DNA from: Antedon mediterranea | Lineage: Eukaryota > Echinodermata > Crinoidea > Comatulida > Antedonidae | Assembly: GCF_964355755.1 (NCBI RefSeq) | Contig: NC_092673.1 | Location: 13,709,001 to 13,773,000 of the forward strand | Reading direction: 5' to 3' | Length of the DNA: 64,000 nucleotides | Part shown: piece by piece, positions 53,568-64,000 of the stretch | How positions within the stretch are numbered: position 1 is the first letter of the stretch | How the letters are laid out: each line of letters begins with the position of its first letter | Made by a program: the position numbers and the translations under genes | The notes under the pieces: generated by a model | What the model was told of the DNA's origin: nothing | Databases searched by the model: none | Seen by the model: the letters and a program-made list of their open reading frames with translations, nothing else

Positions 53568-54340
53568 TTTTTTTCCTTTCCTTCTCCCCCATTTTTGTGT
53601 CTCACGTATCTCAAAAACTTGTAAACATAACATGTTATAACTTTGTCAGCATGAGGGCATTCACGTGAAGTTGTGCACCTCCTATTTTTGAATGATGTCA
53701 GAGTTGCGTAACATGACTTATGCGCGATTTTATGAATTTCACATATTTAACATAGGTCAAAAACCAAATAACATTTTAAATTGAAACTTTGCAAAAGTTT
53801 AATTTATATCATGCGCTAACTTTCAAAAATTCCCAGGCGCGCGCAAATTTTTACGCGCGCGGAGCACACTGTTAAAAACAGATTTTTTCGCGTGATTTAT
53901 GTTTTTTCAGCCTTTTCTAGTAATTTTACCAACTTTTAAACAATTTCGACTTCAAATTACGTCATACGGGCACGTCGAATTGGATAATTTATGTGCGTTT
54001 TTGATGAAAAAGTTCAAACATTTGTCAAAATTTGTCAAAATTATACCTTTTTTTAAACAGTCGTAGTTTCTAAACTAAACGGTAAAAGTTATTTTTATTA
54101 CGTATTTTGGAAGATGATGAGTTGTAGATCATGTATCATGCATCAATACGGCTTACCGAACATTGTGACGTCATTGTATGGCCATGCGAATATAAAAAAT
54201 AGAATTTTTGTATCTTTCATCATAGCTCATCACATTTAATAGAGCGCATCTCCAATTATCTGTTTTCCATTTTCACCCCGATTTTTATATTATCTAGGTC
54301 AATCAACTATCTTTCGCAAAGTGACGAGTTTCATGTCTAG
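53568..54340 (+). mobile_element. Helentron-like A unit 5 (5'-less and internally deleted)
   Basis: Starts CTTTCCTTCTCCCCCATTTT and jumps from CAACTATCTTTCGC directly to AAAGTGACGAGTTTCATGTC, so the second half, including the inverted repeat and the left arm of the 3' hairpin, is deleted. CTAG at 54337-54340. Confidence 0.65.
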
Positions 54341-54345
54341 TTTTT

Positions 54346-55913
54346 AGTTATCCGCATTGAGCGGATAACTCCTTGTAATCGTCCTGGATCTTTTTCTGCT
54401 TCTTTCTTTCTCCCCCATTTTTGTGCAGAACGTATCTCAAAAACTTGTAAACATAACATTTCATAACTTTGTCAACATATGGGCATTTACGTGAAGTTGT
54501 GCACCTCCTATTTTTGAATGACGTCAGAGTTGCGCAACATGACTTACGCGCGATTTTATGATTTTTTATGATTGATCATAGACTAAAAACCAAGCATAAT
54601 TTTGTTTTGACACTTTGTGAAAATTTAAGTCATATCAGAGGCAAACTTTTTGTGGATTAAAAATGGCACGTTTTACAAGAAGTTACGCGCGCACGCGTAT
54701 TTAAAATTTCAAATTGAGCAAAAATAATTTCTAATCAACTTTTTACGCGATTCATGACATTTTGCGCATGTAAAAAATTCCCATGTGTGCGCAAATTTTT
54801 ACGCGCGCGGTGGCGAACGTAGCGCTAAAACATCTTTTTTTGGCGTGAATTATGTTTTATAAGCCTTTTATAGTAATTTGACCAATTTTTATACAATTTC
54901 TACTTAAAATTACGTCATACGAGCACGTCGAATTGTTCAATTTGCACGCCTTTTTAATGAAAAAGTTCAACAATTTGTCAAAATTATGCCTTTTTTTAAA
55001 CAGTCATAAATTCTAAACTACGAGGTAAACTTTTTTTTAATTACATATTCTGGAAGTTGATGAGTTGTAGATATCGGATCATGAATCAATATGGCTAACC
55101 GGACATTGTGACGTCATCGTATGGCCACACGAATGTAAAATATAGGATTTTTGTCTCTTTCGTTATTGCTCATCACATTCAACAGAGCGCATCTCGCTTA
55201 TACGTATTCCATTTCCCCCGAGATTTTAATATTGTCTCCGTCAATCAACTATCTTTCGCTTGAGTTAAATATATTTTAATTTTTCTAACGTCATCATGTC
55301 TAAAAATGTAAATAACGTGGGTCACATATTTTCATCTTTACAGTAAATTTCAATGTGTTATATTCCTCAGAATAAAAAGTGATAATCATGATTACAACGT
55401 TTTCTGAAAGCTATTGGATTGTAGATACGAATTCATGTAAACATTTTGCCAATCGGATGTTCTGACGTCATCATATGGCCAGTTGAATAAAAAAAGTCGT
55501 ATTTTCATATTTTACGTAATAGTTCATCACATTTAAAAGGGCGCGCATCTATATTTTACGTATTCAAATTTCTTCTACACGTTAATATGTTGTTACCGAG
55601 ATAATTTCCTTCCGAAACTGCTATCTAAGTGTTCCATTTTGATACCGTCGCCATGTTAAAAATTTTAATAAATGGCGGGTCTAGTAATTTCACCTATTCT
55701 ACACTGTATGTAATATGTATACAGATTATACTGTTTGCATGTATACTATATGACACAAAATTGACAGAATTCAGCACTAACAGCCTATCATATTCTTCAG
55801 TTCTTGTCATTATGCCATAATCTTATCTGTGTGCAATATTCAAACGTATGACGTACACGTGGCGTTTGTCGAGCGGATAACTAACTCGTCAAAGTGACGA
55901 GTTTCATGTCTAG
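54346..55913 (+). mobile_element. Helentron-like A unit 6 (complete)
   Basis: The 5' end AGTTATCCGCATTGAGCGGA is identical to unit 1. The 3' part is GCGGATAACT, ACTCGTCAAAGTGACGAGT, TTCATGT and CTAG (55910-55913). 1,568 bp. The flanking bases are T on both sides. Confidence 0.7.
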
Positions 55914-57401
55914 TTTTCTTATTTCTTTCTCCTCCATTTTTGTGTCTCGCGTATCTCAAAAACTTGTAAACATAACATTTCATAACTTTGTCAACATATG
56001 GGCATTTACGTGAAGTTGTGCACCTCCTATTTTTTAATGACGTCAGAGTTGCGCAACGTGACTTACGCGCGATTTTGTGATTTTTTATGATTGATCATAG
56101 ACTAAAAACCAAAAGTGATTTTGTATTGAAACTTAGTGAAAATTTAAGTCATATCAAGGGAAAACTTTCTATGGATTAAAAATGGCATGTTTTACAAGAA
56201 CTTACGCGCGCACGCGCATTTAAAATTTCAAAATGCGCAAAATTAATTTCTAATCAACTTTCTACGCTGATCAGGACATTTTGAGCATGTCAAAAATTCC
56301 CACACGCGCGAAAAAATGTACGCGTAAGGTGCGCACGTAGCATGAAAACCATGTGTTTTTCTCTTGAATTATGATTTTACAGCCTTTCTTAGTCATTTAA
56401 AAAAAAAAAGACATCATTTCAAATTAAAATGACGTCATATGAACACGTTGATTGAGACCATTTGCGCGCGTTTTAGTTGAAAAAGTTATAAAATATTGTC
56501 AAAATAATGCCTATTTTGAATCTATTATAGCTCTTCAGGATCAAAGGTGACCCCAATTTTTTTAAACTTATTATGCAAGAAGATAAATTGTAGATATAAA
56601 TTCATGCACAATTTTTACCTCTCGGATGTTATGACGTCATCGTATGGCCACACGAATTTATAATATAGGATTTTTGTGTCTTTCGTTATTGCTCATCACT
56701 TTCAATAGAGCGCATCTTGCTTATCCGTATTCCATTTCCTCCGCGATTTTGATATTATCTAGGTCAATCAACTATCTTTCGCATGAGTTAAAAATATTTT
56801 AATTTTTTTGACGTCATCATGCCTAAAAATGTAAATTACGTATGGCATTAATTTCATCTTTACAGTAAATTTTAATCTGTTATAGCTCGTAAGAATAAAA
56901 GGTGATAATCACGATTAAAACGTTTTCTGGAAGCTATTGGATTGTAGATACAAAATCATGTGAACATTTTGCCAATCGGATGTTGTGATGTCATCATATT
57001 GCCAGTTAAATAAAAAGAGTCGTATTTTTAAATTTTGCGTCATAGTTCATTACATTTTAAATTTCTTCTACACGTTAATATGTTGTTGCTGAGATAATTT
57101 CCTTCCGAAATTGCTACCTTAGCGTTTCATTTTAAAACCGTCAACATGTTAAAAATTGCAATAAATAGTGGGTACCGTAATTTTACCTATTCTACACTGT
57201 ATGTGATATGTATACATATTATACTATATATACTATATGACACAAAATTGACAGAATTCAGCACTAACAACATATCATATTCTTCAGTTCAGGTCATAAT
57301 GCCATGATCTTTTTCTGTGTGCAATATTCCAACGTATGATGTGCACGTGGCGTTTGTCGTGCGGATAACTAACTCGTCAAAGTGACGAGTTTCATGTCTA
57401 G
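55914..57401 (+). mobile_element. Helentron-like A unit 7 (lacks 5' terminus)
   Basis: Begins TTTTCTTATTTCTTTCTCCT, the A-type interior, and ends with an intact 3' terminus (CTAG 57398-57401). Its middle has segments closer to B units (AGGATCAAAGGTGACCCCAA near 56538), showing A/B mosaicism. Confidence 0.65.
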
Positions 57402-57521
57402 TTATTAGGTGATCATTTAGAATAAAATGATCACCTATTGTTATTGTACAAAATCTTTATTAGGTGATCATTTAGAATAAAATGATCACCTATTGTTATT
57501 GTACAAAATCTTTATTATTCG
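57402..57521 (+). repeat. Two stacked B-type 5' ends
   Basis: B 5' hairpins start at 57406 and 57461, each followed by TATTGTTATTGTACAAAATC, then a third at 57522 begins unit B1. Each successive 5' end is inserted in the TTATT stretch of the previous one. Confidence 0.85.
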
Positions 57522-59114
57522 TAGGTGATCTAATTTAGAATAAAATGATCACCTATTGTTATTGTACAAAATCTTTATTATTATTGTTATTATTCTTCTT
57601 TCTGTACACTTTTTGTTTAGCAATTATCTCAAAAAGTTGAATAACAATGATCACAAAAATTTCACAATGTCTTTCAAATACTTTAACTTAGCCATAATAA
57701 GCTTTTCAGCGTGATCACTCAACTGTGACGTCACGTATACGCGATTTTGTGAAATCACATTATCAATCATATGTCCATAATTGATTATCACATATTTATG
57801 AAATTCTCTACACGTAAATTTCAGGTCAAGGTAAAAAATATTAGCAAATAAAAACTCGCGCGTCTCAAGGTCATGCACGTGAAATCGCGCGTAAAGATTT
57901 TAAAAAGCTCAAAATTAAGTTTTGATCAATTTAGAGTATGAATTAGGCCAATTGCGTGTTTCAAAAAATTACTGCGCAAAAATACGTTTTTGCGCACGCA
58001 ATCCTTAAAAAGCGTAAAAAATAAAATTTGATGTATACATCACATTCTACACACAATCCTTAGTACATTTTCCAATTTTGAGTCCAGTCCGACTTAAAAT
58101 AACGGTATACGAGCACGTTAAACATGACAAAATGCGCACATTAATTGTACAAAAGTGCTAAAAATGGTAAAAAGTAGGGCCCTTTTAAAATGAATATAAC
58201 TCTTCAGAATGGAAGATGACCCCCAATTTTTTTAACTTAATATGGAAGCCAATGAGTTGTAGATATAAATGTATATACACATTAGACGTACAAAATGGTA
58301 TGACGTCATCAAATGGCCACTTGAATTTAAAAATTAGTAATTTTTATCTTTTTGTGTGGGTTATCACATTCAATAGAGCGCATCTCCGTTATTTGAACCC
58401 AATTTTAGCTCAACTTTTAGTATGTTCTTGCTCAATTAATTATCTTTCTCATGAGTTGTCAACATTTTCATTTTGATGACGTCATCATGCGTAAAAACTT
58501 GAATAACCTAGGTCGTGTATTTTCAGCTACACCATACATTTGAATATCTTACAGCTCTTCAGAATTAAAGGTGACCTGGAAGATTATAATTTATTATGAA
58601 AGCTGATCAAATGTAGATATGAATTCATAAAAAAAAATTAAGCCTATTGGATGTTGTGACGTTATCTTATGGCCAGTTGAAGTTAAAAAGTAGTTTTTAA
58701 ATTTCTTTAGTTGAAGTTATACAAATTTCAAAGAGCGCGCATTGCGCTTCTACGTGTCAAATTCTCTTCCAATCCTTATATTTATTTGCTCAATTCATTA
58801 TCTTTCGAAATTGTCATCTTCGAGTTTATTTTGATAATTCCATCATACCAAAAATTTAGAACACGATGTGGGTCCCGTAATTTCACCTATGCTACACTGT
58901 ATATAGATATACAGTATATACTGTACATATTGTATATGAAACATAATAGGTACAACTCAGCACTATAAGTGTATATGCATCATGTCATAGGATGGCGTAC
59001 ATCAACTTTTTACGATCGTATGTTAACGTACGTGCATGTTTAAAAAATGTTAATTTCATTAAAATAATAAAAATGATCACCTATAATTCGTCAAAGTGAC
59101 GAATTAAATTCTAG
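57522..59114 (+). mobile_element. Helentron-like B unit 1 (complete)
   Basis: The 5' hairpin contains TAGGTGATC and AAAATGATCACCTA. The 3' part is AAATGATCACCTA (inverted repeat of the 5' start), hairpin ATTCGTCAAAGTGACGAAT, TAAATT and CTAG at 59111-59114. The interior has GCAATTATCTCAAAAAGTTG, TGCGCAAAAATACGTTTTTG and several TGACGTCA. 1,593 bp, non-coding. Confidence 0.7.
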
Positions 59115-60662
59115 TGAGAAATTGTTTTTGTCCAAAAAAAATGTTTCTTTGCAATTTCTTTCTGTACAGATTTTGTGTAACAAATATCTCAAAAAGTTTA
59201 ATGTCAATGATTACCAAAATTTCACAATGTCTTTCAAATACTTTAACTTAGTCCTAATAAGCTTTTCAGCGTGATAACTCATCCGTGACGTCATTTATAC
59301 GCCATTTTGCTAAATCACATTATCAATCATATCTCCATAATTCATTATCACATATTAATGAAATTCACTACACGTAAAATTCAGGTCAAGGGTAAATATA
59401 TTAGCAAATAAAAACGCACGTGGACGTAGGGTCATGCGCGTGAAATCGCGCGATAAAAATTTAAAATGCTCAGAATTAAGTTTTGATCAATTTAGAGCAT
59501 GAATTAGGCCATTTGCGTGATTCAAAAAATTACTGCGCAAAAAAAAATTTTGCGCGCGCGATACTTAAAAAGCGTAAAAAATATGATTTTTTTTTACAAA
59601 TCTCATTCTACTCACCATCCTTAGTACATTCACCAAATTTGAGTCAGTTCCGACTTAAAATAACGCTATACGAGCAGGTTAAAAATGACAAAATGCGCAA
59701 ATTAATTGCATCAAAGTGATGAAAACTGTGAAAAATAAGGCCTTTTTAAAATGAATATAACTCTTCAGAATGGCAGGTGACCCCCAATTTTGTTAACTTA
59801 TTCTGGAAGCCATTGTGTTGTAGATACATATTCATGTACACATTAGACGTACAAAATGGTATGACGTCATCAAATTGCCACTTCAATTTAAAAATTAGTA
59901 ATTTTTATCATTTTGTGTGGTTTTCACATTCAATAGAGCGCATCACCGTTATTTGAGCCCGATTTTCGCAGAAATTTTAGTATGTGCTTGGCTCAAATAA
60001 TTATCTTTCTCATGAGTTGTCAACATTTTTATTTTGATGACGTCATCACGCGGAAAACCATGAATAACCTAGGTCGTGTAATTTCAGCTACACCATACAT
60101 TTGAATATCTTATAGCTCTTCTGAATTAAAGTTGACCTTGATGTTTGTAACTTATTATGAGAGCTGCTAATATGAAGATATGAATTTATTTAAAAATTAT
60201 GCCTATCGGATGTTATAACGTTATCATATGGCCAGTTGAAGTTAAAAAGTAGTTTTTTCATTTTTTTCGTCAAAGTTATACAAATTTTAAAGAGCGCGCA
60301 CCGCGCTTCTACGTGTCAAATTTTCTTCCAATTGTTATATTTTATTGCTCAATTCATTATCTTTCGATATTGTTATCCACAATTTTATTTTGACAACGTC
60401 ATCATACCAAGAAATTAGAATATGATGTGGGTCCTGTAATTTCACCTATGCTACACTGTTACAGTATACTGTACATAATGTATATGGCATATAATAGGCA
60501 CAACTCAGCACTATAAGTGTATATGCATCATGTCATAGGATGGCGTACATCAGCTTTTTACGATCGTATGTTAACGTACGTGCATGTTTAAAAAATGTTA
60601 ATTTCATTAAAATGATAAAAATGATCACCTATAATTCGTCAAAGTGACGAATTAAATTCTAG
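59115..60662 (+). mobile_element. Helentron-like B unit 2 (tandem, lacks 5' hairpin)
   Basis: Begins TGAGAAATTGTTTTTGTCCA right after the CTAG of unit 1, not with the B 5' hairpin, and ends with a full B 3' terminus, CTAG at 60659-60662. 1,548 bp. Confidence 0.7.
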
Positions 60663-62218
60663 TGAGAAATTGTTTTTGTAAAAAAAAATGTTTCTTCGCA
60701 ATTTCTTTCTGTACAGATTTTGTGTAACAAATATCTCAAAAAGTTTAATGTCAATGATGACCAACATTTCAGAATGTCTTTCCAATACTTTAACTTAGTC
60801 CTAATAAGGTTTTCAGCGTGATCACTCATCCGTGACGTCATCTATTTGCCATTTTGTGAAATCACATTATCAATCATATCTCCATAATTAATTATCACAT
60901 ATTAATGAAATTCACTATACGTAAACTTCAGATCAAGGGTAAAAATATTAGCAAATAAAAATGCACGCGCACGTAGGGTCATGCGTGTGAAATCGCTCGT
61001 TAAAAATTTAAAAAGCTCAAAATTATGTTTTGATCAATTTAGAGCATGAATTAGGCCATTTGCGTGTTTTAAAAAATTACTGCGCAAAAACACGTTTTTG
61101 CGCACGCAATTCGTAAAAAGCGTAAAAAATTAAATTTGATGTAAACATCACATTCTTCTCACAATCCTTAGTACATTCTCCGATTTTGAGTCCATTCCGA
61201 CTTAAAATAACGCTGTACGAGCACGTTAAACATGACAAAATGCGCACATTAATTGCACAAAAGTGCAAAAAATTGTAAAAATTAAGGCCTTTTTAAAATG
61301 AATATAACTCTTCAGAATGGCAGGTGACCCCCAATTTTTTTAACTTAATATGGAAGCCAATAAGTTGTAGATATAAATGTATATAAACATTAGACGTACA
61401 AAATGGTATTACATCTTCAAATGGCCACTTGAATTTAAAAATTAGGATTTTTTTCCGTTTTGTGTAGGTTATCACATTCAATAGAGCGCATCTCTGCTAT
61501 TTGAGCCCGATTTTCGCACAAATTTCAGTGTGTGCTTGCTTAATTATTTATCTTTCTCATAAGTTGTCAGTGTTTTTATTTTGACTACGTCATCACGCGT
61601 AAAAACTTGAATAACGTAGGTCGTGTAATTTCACCTTCGCCGTAAATTTGAATATCTTACAGCTCTTCAGAATTGAAGGTTACCTTGACGATTATAATTT
61701 ATTATGAAAGCTGATGAAATGTAGATATGAATTCATATAAAAACCAAGCCTATCAGATGTTGTGACGTTAACATATGGCCAGATGAAGTTAAAAAGTAGT
61801 TTTTTCATCTTTTTCATCAAAGTTATACAAATTTCAAAGAGCGCGCACAGCGCTTCTACGTGCCAGATTCTCTTCCAATTCTTATATTTATTTGCTCAAT
61901 TTATTATCTTTCGAAATTGTCATCTTTGAGTTTATTTTGATAATTCCATCATACCAAAACATTAGAACATGATGTGTGTCCCGTAATTTCACCTATGCTA
62001 CACTGTATATAGATATACAGTATATACTGTACATATTGTATATGGCATATAATAGGCACAACTCAGCGATATAAGATTATGCATCATGTCATAGGATGGC
62101 GTACATCAACTTTTTACGATCGTATGTTAACGTACATGCATGTTTAAAAAATGTTAATTTCATTAAAATGATAACAATGATCACCTATAATTCGTCAAAG
62201 TGACGAATTAAATTCTAG
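60663..62218 (+). mobile_element. Helentron-like B unit 3 (tandem, lacks 5' hairpin)
   Basis: Begins TGAGAAATTGTTTTTGTAAA exactly as unit 2 does, so units 2 and 3 are true head-to-tail tandem copies sharing one junction. CTAG at 62215-62218. 1,556 bp. Confidence 0.7.
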
Positions 62219-63560
62219 TTATTATTGTTATTATTCTTCTTTCTGTACACTTTTTGTTTAGCAATTATCTCAAAGAGTTGAATAACAATGATCACAAAAA
62301 TTTCACAATATCTTTAGAATACTTTAACTTAGCCATAATAAGCTTTTCAGCGTGATCACTCAACCGTGACGTCACGTATACGCGATTTTGTGAAATCACA
62401 TTATCAATCATATGTCCATAATTGATCATCACATATTTATGAAATTCTCTACACGTAAATTTCAGGTCAAGGTAAAAAATATTAGCAAATAAAAACTTGC
62501 GCGTCTCAGGGTCATGCACGTGAAATCGCGCGTAAAGATTTTAAAGAGCTCAAAATTAAGTTTTGATCAATTTAGAGTATGAATTAGGCCATTTGCGTGT
62601 TTCAAAAAATTACTGCGCAAAAACACGTTTTTGCGCACGCAATCCTTAAAAAGCGTAAACAAAAAAAGTTGATGTATACATCACATTCTACACACAATCC
62701 TTAGTACATTCTCCGATTTTGAGTCCAGTCCGACTTAAAATAACGGTATACGAGCAGGTTAAAAATGACAAAATGCGCAAATTAATTGAATCAAAGTGCT
62801 GAAAATGGTGAAAAATAAGGCCTTTTTGAAATGAATATAACTCTTCAGAATGGAAGATGACACCTAATTTTTTTAACTTAATATGGAAGCCAATAAGTTG
62901 TAGATATAAATGTATATACACATTAGACGTACAAAATGGTATGACGTCATCAAATGGCCACTTCAATTTAAATATTAGTAATTTTTATCTTTTTGTGTGG
63001 GTTATCACATTCAATAGAGCGCATCTCCGTTATTTGAGCCAAATTTTCGCACAAATTTTAGTATGTGCTTGCTCAATTAATTATCTTTCTTATGAGTTGT
63101 CAACATTTTTATTTTGATGACGTCATCACGCGTAAAATCTTGAATAAACTAGGTCGTGTAATTTCAGCTACACCATACATTTGAATATCTTATAGCTCTT
63201 CAGAATTAAAGGTAACCTTGAAGATTATAACTTATTATGAAAGCTGATGAAATGTAGATATGAATTAATATAAAAATTAAGCCTATCGGGTGTTGTGATG
63301 TTATCATATGGCCAGTTGAAGTTAAAAAGTAGTTTTTTCATCTCTTTCGTCAAAGTTATGCAAATTTCAAAGAGCGCGCATTGCGGTTCTACGTGCAAGA
63401 TTCTCTTCCAATTCTTATATTTATTTGCTCAATTCATTATCTTTCGAAATTGTCATCTTTGAGTTTATTTTGATAATTCCATTATACCAAAAAATTAGAA
63501 CATGATGTGTGTCCCGTAATTTCGCCTATGCTACACTGTATATAGATACAGTAAATAGGC
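62219..63560 (+). mobile_element. Helentron-like B unit 4 (lacks both termini)
   Basis: Starts TTATTATTGTTATTATTCTT, the leader of unit B1 (57585), and stays close to B1 thereafter, so it is probably the remainder of an outer B element whose 5' end is at 57406 or 57461. Similarity fades after CTACACTGTATATAGATACA (about 63550), and the 3' inverted repeat, hairpin and CTAG are absent. Confidence 0.65.
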
Positions 63561-64000
63561 CTACTGTATAATATTTTATATACAGTATAAACTCATTACA
63601 TATAAACTTCACATTATTAATAAACATACTAACGTACACATTGTTGCATGCGCATCACGATACGTATTTACGTAATGTAAATAATTCGGATTTGTTTACT
63701 GTAATTGGCTAAATAATGAGCACCTTATAAATGTACTACCGAGAGTAGTACGTAAATGGAAAGCTAATGACGCCCCCATCGTCGTCGTCCTTTGCAAACA
63801 AAAAGGGAGGTTGAGAATTGAAAGAAATCATCAATCGAGCATTTTTAACCTAGGCATAGCCTCGCCTATGCCTCGTTGGTGTTTGCCTAACGCTTTAAAT
63901 AACAGTTGAATATTTGTTAACAAAAAACATCGTTCATTCCAAGTGGGTTAGTCATTTTGTGGTAAGTTCAAGAATAGTCGGTTATACTAATAATCATTGT
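63561..64000. other. Non-coding flank of the array
   Basis: No array sequence, exon-like frame or known motif. A short palindromic stretch, GGCATAGCCTCGCCTATGCC, lies at 63853-63872. Confidence 0.4.

Larger units (their letters stand above)
48471..63560 (+). repeat. About 15-kb nested/tandem array of two Helentron-like families (A and B)
   Basis: Seven A-type and four B-type units of 0.8-1.6 kb, all on the plus strand, fill the interval without intervening sequence. A and B share internal segments (TATCTCAAAAA(C/G)TT, CATCACATTTAATAGAGCGC-like, GACGTCATCATATGGCCA-like) and the 3' hairpin core CGTCAAAGTGACG, so they are related families. No unit encodes a protein. The units are described separately below. 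CG-rich strings (TTACGCGCGCACGCGC) and TGACGTCA palindromes recur in most units. Confidence 0.85.

Noticed and set aside
51658-62966. Many 60-92 codon frames inside the array (for example 58216-58476, 62857-63117)
   Set aside because: They recur only because the units repeat, differ by stops and frameshifts between units, and show no domain.
48471-63560. CRISPR-like or ordinary satellite reading of the hairpin-rich array
   Set aside because: Units are 0.8-1.6 kb with transposon-type ends and nested insertions; no short regularly spaced repeats with unique spacers, and the genome is eukaryotic.

Overview
The window is eukaryotic, AT-rich, intron-bearing and almost entirely repetitive. Spliceosomal GT/AG (once GC/AG) sites are visible, and there is no prokaryotic gene spacing. 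LINEs of the CR1/L2 type, PIF/Harbinger, MULE, Ty3/gypsy and Ty1/copia pieces, and frequent TAGGCCTA strings (20.8-21.0 kb, 40.2-40.8 kb) point to a marine invertebrate, most likely an echinoderm or related deuterostome. The species cannot be settled from sequence alone. No intact host gene was recognised; nearly every coding stretch is a transposon gene or a broken gene fragment.

0-14 kb: a decayed minus-strand multi-exon gene combines a Cys-rich N-terminal part, an OTU cysteine-protease-like domain and a MULE transposase core. It is interleaved with Myb/SANT-like and BESS-like exons of the kind that accompany Harbinger transposons. One Myb exon is present twice. A 564-bp Helentron-like element, a tRNA-derived SINE and a 30-bp minisatellite follow. 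14-24.7 kb: a kinase-like pseudogene, a LINE with a PHD finger and a decayed 2A-like motif, a truncated Harbinger nuclease, a second LINE and a copia fragment. 21.4-41 kb: three fragments of a multicopy invertebrate protein family with a PIN/XPG-nuclease-like core. One is bracketed by inverted copies of its own 3' end, and one is interrupted by a TTAA-flanked transposon. A LINE that has lost endonuclease and RT catalytic motifs, and the leader/gag start of an LTR element, lie between them.

42.4-46.2 kb holds the one apparently intact protein-coding element, a CR1/L2-type LINE whose endonuclease and reverse transcriptase motifs are all present. It lies between two same-orientation copies of a Tigger/pogo-like terminal repeat. 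46.4-48.4 kb is non-coding dispersed repeat, including perfect DR1 nuclear-receptor-type motifs.

48.47-63.56 kb is the most striking part: about 15 kb of nested and head-to-tail units (0.8-1.6 kb) from two related families. Each family has a 5' palindromic hairpin, an asymmetric inverted repeat shared between the 5' end and the 3' subterminus, a 3' hairpin, a terminal CTAG and a T/T junction. This is the architecture of non-autonomous Helitron2/Helentron (HINE-like) rolling-circle elements. The 3' hairpin shows a compensatory base-pair change between the families, and the inverted repeats co-vary within one nested copy. 3' ends outnumber 5' ends, suggesting tandem amplification as well as nested insertion.
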